From positions 682,001 through 746,000 of the forward strand of contig NZ_CP126738.1 in NCBI RefSeq assembly GCF_030246865.1: 64,000 nt of DNA, read 5' to 3'. Made by a program: the position numbers and the translations under genes. The stretch comes from Microbacterium sp. zg-B96. Its GTDB lineage: Bacteria > Actinomycetota > Actinomycetes > Actinomycetales > Microbacteriaceae. The notes under the pieces were generated by a model. The model was not told the DNA's origin. It made no database searches and was given only the letters and a program-made list of their open reading frames with translations. Shown one piece after another: positions 39,676 through 48,060 of this stretch; position 1 is the stretch's first letter, and each line of letters begins with the position of its first letter.

Positions 39676-40827
39676 CTACAGCTGGTGGCCGAGCTTGTAC
39701 TCGCCCTGCTTGTTCTCCGGAAGCTGCTCGCCCGGCCGGGTGTAGGAGAACCCGTCGGCTCCGATCGTCACGGCCATCTCGCTGGTGTCGGTGCGCGCCA
39801 CGACGGGCTGCGGGTTGCCGTCGAGGTCGAGCACGAGGGATGCCTCGGTGTACCAGGACGGCACGACGGGGTTGCCCCACCAGTCGCGGCGCTGGTTGTC
39901 GTGCACGTCCCACGTGATCACCGGGTTGTCGGGGTCGCCGGTGTAGTAGTCCTGCGTGTAGATCTCCACACGGTGCCCGTCGGGGTCGCGCAGGTACAGG
40001 TAGAACGCGTTCGACACACCGTGGCGGCCGGGCCCGCGCTCGATGGCATCCGATCGGCGCAGCGCCCCGAGCTTGTCGCAGATCGCGAGGATGTTGTGCT
40101 TCTCATGCGTGGAGAACGCCACATGATGCATGCGGGGGCCATCGCCGCCGGTCATCGCGGTGTCGTGCACGGTGGGTTTGCGGCGCATCCACGCGGCGTA
40201 GACGGTGCCCTCGTCGTCCTGGATGTCCTCGGTCACGCGGAACCCCAGGTCCTGCATGAACTTCACCGCACGCGGCACGTCCGGGGTCACCTGGTTGAAG
40301 TGATCCAGGCGCACCAGGGACCCGGGCGTATACAGGTCGTACCGCCACGCGAGGCGTTCGACGTGCTCGACGTCGTGGAAGAACTCGTAGGGGAAGCCCA
40401 GCGGGTCCTCCACGCGCACCGAGTCGCCGATGCCCTTCGTCCATCCCTCGGCACGCCGCTCCACGCGGCATCCGAGTTCGCTGTAGAACGCGACCGCCCG
40501 GTCGAGGTCTTCGGGGGTGCGCACGCGGTAGGAGAACGCCGCCACCGCCGCGACGGGACCCTGGCGCAGCACCAGGTTGTGGTGGATGAACTCCTCCATC
40601 GACCTCAGATACACGGCGGTCTCATCCTCCTCCGTCACGACGAGATCCAGCACGTCGACGTAGAACCGCCGGGAGGCGGCGAGGTCGGTCACCACGAGCT
40701 CCATGTACGCACAGCGCAGGATGTCGGGAGCAGGCGAGGAGGGCGTGGGCACCGGGTTGTCGCTGTGGATCGGCGCCTCCTGCGAGACGAAGAATCCGGA
40801 TGAGGTGAGAGTGCGGTCGGTGGTCAT
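39676..40827 (-). CDS. hpaD: 3,4-dihydroxyphenylacetate 2,3-dioxygenase (homoprotocatechuate dioxygenase)
   Basis: 383 residues, type I (VOC-fold) extradiol dioxygenase. The 2-His-1-carboxylate ligands are H176 (RLDHFNQ), H235 (MHHVAFSTH) and E288 (HRVEIY). Their spacings (59 and 53) equal those of the Brevibacterium fuscum Fe enzyme (155/214/267), the closest well-studied homologue along with Arthrobacter MndD. It opens the ring next to the diol using Fe or Mn; the metal cannot be told. AAGGAC precedes the ATG, and 27 nt separate it from hpaE. Confidence 0.95.
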   Translation of the reverse strand: MTTDRTLTSSGFFVSQEAPIHSDNPVPTPSSPAPDILRCAYMELVVTDLAASRRFYVDVLDLVVTEEDETAVYLRSMEEFIHHNLVLRQGPVAAVAAFSYRVRTPEDLDRAVAFYSELGCRVERRAEGWTKGIGDSVRVEDPLGFPYEFFHDVEHVERLAWRYDLYTPGSLVRLDHFNQVTPDVPRAVKFMQDLGFRVTEDIQDDEGTVYAAWMRRKPTVHDTAMTGGDGPRMHHVAFSTHEKHNILAICDKLGALRRSDAIERGPGRHGVSNAFYLYLRDPDGHRVEIYTQDYYTGDPDNPVITWDVHDNQRRDWWGNPVVPSWYTEASLVLDLDGNPQPVVARTDTSEMAVTIGADGFSYTRPGEQLPENKQGEYKLGHQL

Positions 40828-40854
40828 GGCAGCGTCCTTGCTTCCGGGGTGGGT

Positions 40855-42369
40855 TCAGCGCTTGCCGAAGGTGGGGTTGTGCACCTCGCCGAGCGTGATG
40901 TGCACCGCCTGCTGGTCGGTGTAGAAGTCGATCGAGCGGTAGCCGCCCTCGTGGCCGAGGCCCGAGGCCTTCACCCCGCCGAAGGGGGTGCGCAGGTCCC
41001 GCACGTTGTTGGAGTTGAGCCACACCATGCCGGCCTCGATGGCCTGGGCGAAGTTGTGGGCCCGCTTGAGGTCATTGGTCCAGACATACGCGGCGAGGCC
41101 GTACTTGGTGTTGTTGGCCAGCGCGAGCGCCTCTGCCTCGGTGTCGAACGGGGTGATCGCCACGACCGGGCCGAAGATCTCCTCCTGGAAGATGCGGGCG
41201 TCGGGGGAGACATCGGCGAACACCGTGGGGGCGACGAAGTTGCCGAACTCGAACCCTTCCGGTCGCCCCCCGCCGGCGACCAGCCGCGCCTCGGTCTTGC
41301 CGATCTGCACATACCCCATGACCTTCTCGAAGTGCTCGGGATGTACCAGCGCCCCCACCTCGGTCGCGGGGTCGTGCGGGTAGCCGACCTTCACGCGCTT
41401 CGCCTGCGCGGCGTAGCGCTGGACGAACTCGTCATAGACGGCGCGTTCCACGAGGATGCGGCTGCCGGCGGTGCAGCGCTCGCCGTTGAGGGAGAAGACC
41501 CCGAAGATCGTGGCATCCACCGCCGCATCGAGGTCGGCGTCGGCGAAGACGATCGCCGGCGACTTGCCGCCCAGTTCCATCGACAGGCCCTTCAGATGTG
41601 GGGCGGCGTTGGCGAAGATGAGCTGCCCGGTGCGGCTCTCGCCGGTGAAGGAGATGAGCGGGACATCCGGATGCTTCACCAGCGCGTCGCCTGCGTCCTC
41701 ACCCAGGCCGTTGACGAGGTTGAACACGCCCTGCGGCAGCCCCGCCTCCTCGAAGATCCCTGCCCACAGCGACGCCGACAGCGGCGTGAACTCGGCGGGC
41801 TTGAGCACCACGGTGTTGCCCGTGGCAAGGGCGGGACCGAGCTTCCACGACTCCAGCATGAACGGGGTGTTCCACGGTGTGATGAGACCGGCGACGCCGA
41901 TCGGCTTGCGGTTGACGTAGTTGATCTGGCGGCCGGGCACTTTGTAGGTGTCGTCGGCCTGCGCGACGATCAGGTCGGCGAAGAAGCGGAAGTTCTCGGC
42001 GGCGCGGCGGGCCTGACCGAGCGCCTGCGTGATCGGCAGGCCGGAGTCGAACGATTCCAGCTCTGCCAGCCGCTCATCGCGCGACTCGACGAGATCCGCG
42101 ATGCGGTGCAGGATGCGGGAGCGCTCGCGGGGGAGCATGCGCGGCCACGGCCCCTCGTCGAACGCGCGCTTGGCGGCCGCGACGGCAAGGTCGATGTCGG
42201 CCTTCTTCCCGGCGGCGGCCTGCACGTACGTCTCGTTCGAGACCGGCTCGAGCACATCGAACGTGTCGCCGTCGGCGGAGTCCACGAACGTGCCGTCGAT
42301 GTAGTGCCGGATGCGGTCGGGGAGATCCGCCGGCACGTGGCGGCGGTCCAGGTCGACGCTGACGGTCAT
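40855..42369 (-). CDS. hpaE: 5-carboxymethyl-2-hydroxymuconate semialdehyde dehydrogenase
   Basis: 504 residues of the aldehyde dehydrogenase superfamily. Catalytic E265 (MELGGKS) and C299 (GERCTAGSR) are present, with the NAD region PWNTPFMLESWKLGPALATG. Position next to hpaD fits oxidation of the ring-fission aldehyde to 5-carboxymethyl-2-hydroxymuconate. ATG with GGAGAAACCC before it is preferred over a TTG four codons upstream. Confidence 0.93.
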   Translation of the reverse strand: MTVSVDLDRRHVPADLPDRIRHYIDGTFVDSADGDTFDVLEPVSNETYVQAAAGKKADIDLAVAAAKRAFDEGPWPRMLPRERSRILHRIADLVESRDERLAELESFDSGLPITQALGQARRAAENFRFFADLIVAQADDTYKVPGRQINYVNRKPIGVAGLITPWNTPFMLESWKLGPALATGNTVVLKPAEFTPLSASLWAGIFEEAGLPQGVFNLVNGLGEDAGDALVKHPDVPLISFTGESRTGQLIFANAAPHLKGLSMELGGKSPAIVFADADLDAAVDATIFGVFSLNGERCTAGSRILVERAVYDEFVQRYAAQAKRVKVGYPHDPATEVGALVHPEHFEKVMGYVQIGKTEARLVAGGGRPEGFEFGNFVAPTVFADVSPDARIFQEEIFGPVVAITPFDTEAEALALANNTKYGLAAYVWTNDLKRAHNFAQAIEAGMVWLNSNNVRDLRTPFGGVKASGLGHEGGYRSIDFYTDQQAVHITLGEVHNPTFGKR

Positions 42370-42394
42370 GGGTTTCTCCAAACGTGCGGAACGG

Positions 42395-43078
42395 TCAGAA
42401 CGCCGGCAGGCCCAGGGCCTCGTCCGGGTGCTCGTGGATCATGTAGGCGTCCAGCGTGGCGGAGCGGTGGCGGCGGGCCGCCTTCTCGATCTCGCCCAGC
42501 GGCGCGCCCGTTTCTATGAGGACCAGGATGTTCTCGTGCTCCCGCACCGACTCCTGGGCGCGGCCCGGGACGAAGCTGAACGTCGAGTCGCGCAGGTGCC
42601 CCAGGCGCCCCCATTCCGCGCCTACGAGTTCAAGCATGCGGGGGTTCGCGCACTTCTCGAACAGCGTCGCGTGGAACTGCTGGTTCAACCCGGTGAACGC
42701 CCGGGGGTCGAAATCATCGAGCCGTTCGATCATCTGCTGATTGATCTCGCGGGCGCGCCGCACGTCGTCGGTGGTGAGCCGCCGCGCCGACAGTGCGGTC
42801 GCCGCCCCCTCGAGGATGCTGAGCGCCTGCATGCTGGAGCGGTACTGCGAATCGTCCACCATCGACACGTGCGCGCCGACGTTGCGCTCGAAGGTCACGA
42901 GCCCCTCCGCCTCGAGCTGGCGGATCGCCTCACGCACCGGCACGACGCTCATGCCCAGCTCTGCCGCGATGGTCCCGAGCACCAGCCGGTAGCCGGGGGT
43001 GAAATCCTGGCTCGCGATGCGGGCCTTGACCCACTGGTAGGCCTGCTGCGACTTGCTGAGGCTGTGCACCGTGCTCAC
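42395..43078 (-). CDS. GntR family regulator (FCD subfamily), probable hpa regulator
   Basis: 227 residues. An N-terminal winged HTH (about 10-75; IAAELGMSVVPVREAIRQLEAEGLV) joins an all-helical FCD effector domain (about 85-215) with the usual D/H metal-site pattern (D-x3-N, H). The GTG start overlaps the stop of the FAH-RraA gene, so regulator and catabolic genes are one transcript. It probably represses this operon and the divergent importer through the dyad at 44593-44604, relieved by a pathway intermediate; that is inference. Confidence 0.87.
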   Translation of the reverse strand: MSTVHSLSKSQQAYQWVKARIASQDFTPGYRLVLGTIAAELGMSVVPVREAIRQLEAEGLVTFERNVGAHVSMVDDSQYRSSMQALSILEGAATALSARRLTTDDVRRAREINQQMIERLDDFDPRAFTGLNQQFHATLFEKCANPRMLELVGAEWGRLGHLRDSTFSFVPGRAQESVREHENILVLIETGAPLGEIEKAARRHRSATLDAYMIHEHPDEALGLPAF

Positions 43079-44562
43079 GAGTGGGTCCGTTCTGCGTCGT
43101 AGCGGGCGCGCCACTGCGCGTTCATCGGGAACACGTCCTGCACGGGGTGTCCCGCGGCGACCTGCGTCGCCACCCAGGCATCCTCGTCCTCCTGCGCCAG
43201 GGCCGCGTCGGCGACCTCGTCGGCGAGGTGGGGCGGCAGGACAATGACGCCGTCCGCATCGCCGACGATGATGTCACCCGGTTGCACCGTGGTACCGCCG
43301 CAGGCGACGGTGACATCGGTCTCCCACGGCACGTGGCGGCGGCCGAGGACGGCCGGGTGGGCCCCGCCGGAATAGACGGGGATGCCGACGGCGGCGACGG
43401 CATCGGCATCGCGCACGCCGCCGTCGGTGACGATGCCGGCGGCGCCGCGGGCGTGGGCTCGCAAGGCCAGGATGTCGCCGAGGGTGCCCGACCCCGTCTC
43501 GCCGCGGGCATCGATGACGATCACCTCGCCCTCGTCGACCGCGTCGAACGCTCGCTTCTGGGCGTTGTAGCCGCCGCCGTGGGCGGTGAAGAGATCTTCG
43601 CGATTGGGAACGAACCGCAGCGTCTTCGCGGTGCCGACGAGCTTGCGCTCGGGATGCAGCGGGCGCACGCCGTCGATCGTGACGTTGTCGAGCCCTCGCT
43701 TGCGCAGCTGCTGTGACAGCCCCGCGACGGGAACGCGCTCCAGCTTCGCGCGCAATTCCGGGTCCAGTCCCAGCGGAGCGAGCCCGGCTTCTTCGCGGGA
43801 GCCCCACGCCTCCTCGCGCTGGGTGTCATCGACCGCCGGCAGTGAGCCCAGCGACGGATCGAAGGGTGCGCCGGTGCCCGCCACGACGGTCGTCGTAAGC
43901 CGCCCCGACGTGGCACCGGTCTCGGGAGAGTCGACCTCGACCTCGACGACATCGCCCGGCGCGATCACCGAGGAGCCGGCGGGAGTGCCGGTGAGGATGA
44001 CGTCGCCCGGTTCCAGGGTGAAGTGCTGGGACAGGTCGGCGACGAACTGGGCCAGCGGAAAGATGAGGTCCGCCGTCGTGGCATCCTGTCGCAGTTCGCC
44101 GTTGACCCAGGCGCGCACGCGCAAGCCGGTGGGGTCGACGGTGCGGGCATCCATCAGCCGGGGGCCGATGGGGGTGAACCCGTCGCCGCCCTTGGAGCGC
44201 ACGTTGGAGCCCTTGTCGTTGGCGCGCAGGTCGTACACGCCCAGATCGTTCGCGGCGGTGACCCAGCCGACGTGCTCCCAGGCCTTGGTGAGGGGAACCC
44301 GGCGCGCGGCCGTGCCGATCACGACCGCGATCTCACCCTCGAACGCCAGCAGTTCGGTCCCTGCGGGGCGCTCGATCGTGCCGCCCGAGGCGGCGACCGA
44401 GCTCGACGGCTTCAGGAAGTAGGAGGGGGCGGCGGGGGTGCGGCCGCGCTGCGCGGCGCGTGAGCCGTAGGAAAGGTGCACCGCGATGATCTTGCCCGGG
44501 CGCTGCGGCAGAGCCGCGAACCGGGTGTCGCTGGCCGTCTCCGGGTGGGCGTCAGTGCTCAT
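43075..44562 (-). CDS. fumarylacetoacetate hydrolase / RraA-like fusion
   Basis: 495 residues with two distinct domains. Residues 20-235 are an FAH domain with metal ligands E75, E77 (AFEGEIAVVIG) and D106, plus SKGGDGFTPIGP and ILTGTPAG. Residues about 265-495 are an RraA/HMG-aldolase-like domain with GETGSGTLGDILALRA, TDGGVRDAD (R384, D385) and GDIIVGDADGVIVLP. In enterobacterial HpaG two FAH domains do the isomerase and decarboxylase steps between HpaE and HpaH. Here the RraA domain takes the place of one, and RraA-fold enzymes include decarboxylases and pyruvate aldolases. The division of labour is inferred. GAGGGAGCTC precedes the ATG. Confidence 0.85.
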   Translation of the reverse strand: MSTDAHPETASDTRFAALPQRPGKIIAVHLSYGSRAAQRGRTPAAPSYFLKPSSSVAASGGTIERPAGTELLAFEGEIAVVIGTAARRVPLTKAWEHVGWVTAANDLGVYDLRANDKGSNVRSKGGDGFTPIGPRLMDARTVDPTGLRVRAWVNGELRQDATTADLIFPLAQFVADLSQHFTLEPGDVILTGTPAGSSVIAPGDVVEVEVDSPETGATSGRLTTTVVAGTGAPFDPSLGSLPAVDDTQREEAWGSREEAGLAPLGLDPELRAKLERVPVAGLSQQLRKRGLDNVTIDGVRPLHPERKLVGTAKTLRFVPNREDLFTAHGGGYNAQKRAFDAVDEGEVIVIDARGETGSGTLGDILALRAHARGAAGIVTDGGVRDADAVAAVGIPVYSGGAHPAVLGRRHVPWETDVTVACGGTTVQPGDIIVGDADGVIVLPPHLADEVADAALAQEDEDAWVATQVAAGHPVQDVFPMNAQWRARYDAERTHS

Positions 44563-44576
44563 GAGCTCCCTCGCTC

Positions 44577-44604
44577 TTGCGTCGTATCCGAAATCGTATA
44601 TGAT
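44577..44604 (+). promoter_or_regulatory. promoter and GntR-like operator for the importer gene
   Basis: TTGCGT (44577-44582), 16 nt, TATGAT (44599-44604). The dyad ATCGTATATGAT (44593-44604) covers the -10. The site lies in the 112-nt gap between the divergent catabolic operon and the transporter, where a GntR-family repressor could control both directions. Confidence 0.6.
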
Positions 44605-44674
44605 CGTCGCCAACGGGGCAACCGGCTCGGCCGTGCGCCTCAGACAACGATGTCTACCCCACTGGGAGTCAACG

Positions 44675-46063
44675 ATGAGCACACCCCAGCGACCCGTCCC
44701 CGCCGGCTTCACCCCGACGGGCACCATCGCCACCACCGCCGACCGGCGCCGAGTCGTCTTCGCGACCGTCGTCGGGACCACCGTCGAGTGGTACGACTTC
44801 TTCATCTACGCCACGGCCGTCGGGCTCGTCTTCGGCGAGCTGTTCTTCGCGCCGCTGGGCGCCAACAGCGCGATCATCGCCTTCGCGACGGTGGGCGTGA
44901 GCTTCCTCTTCCGGCCCCTCGGAGCGTTCCTCGCGGGCCACTTCGGCGACAAGTACGGCCGCAAGGTCGTGCTGATGTGGACGCTGATCCTGATGGGCAT
45001 CGCCACCGCCCTGATCGGCGTGCTGCCGACTTACGAGGCGATCGGCATCGCCGCGCCGATCCTGCTCGTGCTGCTGCGCATCCTGCAGGGCATCTCCGCC
45101 GGCGGCGAGTGGGGCGGGGCGGTGCTCATGGCCGTCGAGCACGCCCCCAAGACGCGTCGCGGCATGTTCGGCGCCTCGCCGCAGATCGGTGTGCCGCTGG
45201 GGCTGCTCCTGGCCTCCGGCGTCATGGCGCTGATGGCGCAGATCGCGCCGGGGGACGCGTTCTTGGAGTGGGGCTGGCGGGTGCCGTTCCTGCTCAGCGT
45301 CGTGCTGATCATCATCGGCTGGTACGTGCGCCGTCGGGTCCAGGAGAGCCCGGTGTTCGCCGAGCTCGCCGAGCGCAAGGAGAAGGCGCGGATGCCGATC
45401 GTGCAGCTGTTCCGCAAGCACGCCCTGCTCGTGCTGATCGCAGCGCTCGTGTTCGCGGGGAACAACGCGATCGGCTACATGACCACCGGCGGCTACATCC
45501 AGGGTTACGCGACCAACCCCGAAGGTCCCCTCGCGCTCGAACGAGGTCCGGTGCTGTGGGCCGTCACCGGATCGGCTGTCACCTGGTTGCTGTCGACCCT
45601 CGTGGCAGGGTGGGCCTCGGACCGCATCGGCCGGCGCACGACCTACCTCATCGGCTGGGGCCTGCAGCTGATCGGTGTGTTCCTGCTGTTTCCGCTGGTG
45701 AACACCGGCGACATCTGGCTGCTCTTCCTGGGCCTGGCGATCCTGACCATCGGGCTGGGCTTCACATATGGACCGCAGGCGGCGCTGTACACCGAGCTGT
45801 TCCCGGCATCCATCCGCTTCTCCGGAGTGTCCATCTCGTACGCGATCGGTGCGATCCTCGGCGGCGCGTTCGCGCCCACCATCGCCACCGCGCTCGTGCA
45901 GGCGACAGGGTCGACCGTGTCCGTCACGTGGTACCTGGCGGGTATGACCCTGATCGGCTGCATCGCGACGCTGCTGCTGCGCGACCGCTCCGGCATTGCG
46001 CTGGGTCCCGACCACGAAGAAGAACAGTCCGTCAGCCCGATCTACGGGCTGTCGAAGGTCTGA
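44675..46063 (+). CDS. MFS transporter, metabolite:H+ symporter (MHS) type
   Basis: 462 residues and 12 helices. The loop 2-3 motif GHFGDKYGRK and the repeat GWASDRIGRR identify the MFS; GTTVEWYDFFIYATA and LLRILQGISAGGEWGGAVLM are typical of the MHS branch (shikimate, proline/betaine, aromatic acid importers). Divergent from the hpa operon and followed 15 nt later by the hydroxylase, it is the probable importer of a hydroxyphenylacetate. GGGAG precedes the ATG. Confidence 0.88.
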   Translation: MSTPQRPVPAGFTPTGTIATTADRRRVVFATVVGTTVEWYDFFIYATAVGLVFGELFFAPLGANSAIIAFATVGVSFLFRPLGAFLAGHFGDKYGRKVVLMWTLILMGIATALIGVLPTYEAIGIAAPILLVLLRILQGISAGGEWGGAVLMAVEHAPKTRRGMFGASPQIGVPLGLLLASGVMALMAQIAPGDAFLEWGWRVPFLLSVVLIIIGWYVRRRVQESPVFAELAERKEKARMPIVQLFRKHALLVLIAALVFAGNNAIGYMTTGGYIQGYATNPEGPLALERGPVLWAVTGSAVTWLLSTLVAGWASDRIGRRTTYLIGWGLQLIGVFLLFPLVNTGDIWLLFLGLAILTIGLGFTYGPQAALYTELFPASIRFSGVSISYAIGAILGGAFAPTIATALVQATGSTVSVTWYLAGMTLIGCIATLLLRDRSGIALGPDHEEEQSVSPIYGLSKV

Positions 46064-46078
46064 ACGGAAGCGACGACG

Positions 46079-47968
46079 ATGCAGTTCCACCACCACGGCT
46101 ACGTCTCCACCGACCCGCGCGTGCTCCCCGCCGCCGGCACCGGGATCGACCGGCCCGACGACCTGCCCGACGAGGTCGACGTGCTCATCGTCGGGTCCGG
46201 GCCGGCCGGCATGCTGCTGGCCGCGCAGCTCGCGCAGTACCCGAGCATCACGACTCGTCTCGTTGAGCGCAGGCCGGGGCGCCTGGCGATCGGCCAGGCC
46301 GACGGCATCCAGGCGCGCAGCGTCGAGACCTTCCAGGCATTCGGGTTCGCCGAGCGCATCACCGCCGAGGCGTACCGCATCACCGAGATGAACTTCTGGG
46401 CACCCGACCCGGGCGACCCCTCGCGGATCATCCGGACGGCCCGCGCCGATGACGACCCGCGCGGGATCAGCGAGTTCCCGCACCTCATCGTCAACCAGGC
46501 GCGCGTGCTGGACTACTTCGCCGAGGTCGCAGCGCACTCGCCCGGCCGCATCACGCCGGACTACGGGTACGAGTTCGTGACGCTGCAGCTGGGCGAGGGG
46601 GACTACCCCGTCACCGTGACGCTCGCGCGTGCGGGCGGGGCGGACGGCTCGGGCGGCGAGCAGCGCATCGTGCGGGCGAAGTACGTCGTCGGGTGCGACG
46701 GGGCGCGCAGCCGGGTGCGCGAGGCCATCGGCCGCAAGCACATCGGCGGGGTGTCCAAGCACGCCTGGGGAGTGATGGACGTGCTCGCCGTCACCGACTT
46801 CCCCGACATCCGCATCAAGTGCGCGATCCAGTCCGAGCACGGCACGATCCTGCACATCCCGCGCGAGGGCGGTCACCTCTTCCGCATGTACGTCGACCTC
46901 GGCGAGGTGCCAGAGGACGACAACGGCCAGGTGCGCACGACGCCGCTGGAGTCGATCATCGCCAAGGCAGGCGACATCCTCGGCCAGTACCGGCTCGACG
47001 TGAAGAACGTCGCCTGGTGGTCGGTGTACGAGGTCGGGCACCGGGTCACCGACAAGTTCGACGACGTCGAGCCCGGCGGCGATGCCCTGCCGCATGTGTT
47101 CATCTGCGGCGACGCCTGCCACACCCACAGCGCCAAAGCAGGGCAGGGCATGAACGTGTCGATGCAGGACGGGTTCAACCTGGGCTGGAAGCTCGGCTCG
47201 GTGCTCACCGGTCGTGCCCCCGCGACGCTGCTGGCGACGTACTCGGCCGAACGGCAGGAGATCGCGCAAAACCTCATCGACTTCGACCGGGAGTGGTCGA
47301 GCCTCATGGCCAAGAAGCCGGAGGAGTTCAGCAGCCCCGAGGAACTCGCCGAGTTCTACACCTCGACGGCGGAGTTCCCCGCCGGGTTCATGACGCAGTA
47401 CCCGCCGTCGATGATCGTCGGCGAGGCGACGCACCAGGCACTCGCGGCCGGATTCCCGATCGGCAAGCGGTTCACGTCCGCGCCGGTGGTGCGCATCGCC
47501 GACACCGTGCCCGCTCACCTCGGCCATCATGCGCGCGCCGACGGGCGCTGGCGCGTCTACGCCTTCGCCGACGGTGACACCACGGCGCTGCGGGAGTGGG
47601 CGGGGTGGCTGGAGGTGGCATCCGATTCGCCGCTGCGTCGCTTCACCCCCGACGACGCCGATCCCGACAGCGTGTTCGACGTGAAGGCGATCTACCAGCA
47701 GGACCACTCCGAGGTGGAGATGGCCGACATCCCGGCGGTGTTCCTGCCGCGGGTGGGGCCGTTCGGGCTCATCGACTACGAGAAGATCTACGCCGCCGAC
47801 CCCCGCGACGACATCTTCGCCGCGCGCGGCATCGACCGCGGCGGCGCGGTGGTCGTGGTGCGGCCTGATCAGTACGTCGCACACGTGCTGCCGCTGTCGG
47901 CGCGGACCGAACTGGCGGACTTCTTCGCCCAGCACATGGTCCCCGTCGCCGCCGGCGCCGTGGTCTGA
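46079..47968 (+). CDS. FAD-dependent aromatic hydroxylase (phenol/3-hydroxybenzoate 4-monooxygenase type)
   Basis: 629 residues. The FAD dinucleotide motif GSGPAG is at 39-44, the second FAD motif reads FICGDACHTHSAKAGQGMN, and YVVGCDGARSRVREA is the DG motif. A C-terminal thioredoxin-like domain (about 440-625) matches the phenol hydroxylase/MobA subgroup, which puts an OH ortho to an existing OH. Next to hpaD this would make homoprotocatechuate from 3- or 4-hydroxyphenylacetate in one component, in place of HpaBC. Substrate is inferred from context. Confidence 0.85.
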   Translation: MQFHHHGYVSTDPRVLPAAGTGIDRPDDLPDEVDVLIVGSGPAGMLLAAQLAQYPSITTRLVERRPGRLAIGQADGIQARSVETFQAFGFAERITAEAYRITEMNFWAPDPGDPSRIIRTARADDDPRGISEFPHLIVNQARVLDYFAEVAAHSPGRITPDYGYEFVTLQLGEGDYPVTVTLARAGGADGSGGEQRIVRAKYVVGCDGARSRVREAIGRKHIGGVSKHAWGVMDVLAVTDFPDIRIKCAIQSEHGTILHIPREGGHLFRMYVDLGEVPEDDNGQVRTTPLESIIAKAGDILGQYRLDVKNVAWWSVYEVGHRVTDKFDDVEPGGDALPHVFICGDACHTHSAKAGQGMNVSMQDGFNLGWKLGSVLTGRAPATLLATYSAERQEIAQNLIDFDREWSSLMAKKPEEFSSPEELAEFYTSTAEFPAGFMTQYPPSMIVGEATHQALAAGFPIGKRFTSAPVVRIADTVPAHLGHHARADGRWRVYAFADGDTTALREWAGWLEVASDSPLRRFTPDDADPDSVFDVKAIYQQDHSEVEMADIPAVFLPRVGPFGLIDYEKIYAADPRDDIFAARGIDRGGAVVVVRPDQYVAHVLPLSARTELADFFAQHMVPVAAGAVV

Positions 47969-47972
47969 CGCC

Positions 47973-48055
47973 CTCCCCGAAACAGGAGGACTCCCCGCAA
48001 CAGGACGATCGGTGCTGATACGTCCTGTATTGGGGAGTTCTCCTGTGGTGGGGAG
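47973..48055. repeat. imperfect palindrome, family I (copy 2), probable terminator
   Basis: Two 35-nt arms (47973-48007 and 48021-48055) match at 28 positions with a 13-nt loop. The left arm includes AACAGGAGGACTCCCCGCAA and continues CAGGACGATCGG, alignable with the element at 7064-7133. It separates the convergent hydroxylase and TPP-enzyme genes. Confidence 0.85.
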
Positions 48056-48060
48056 AGCGG

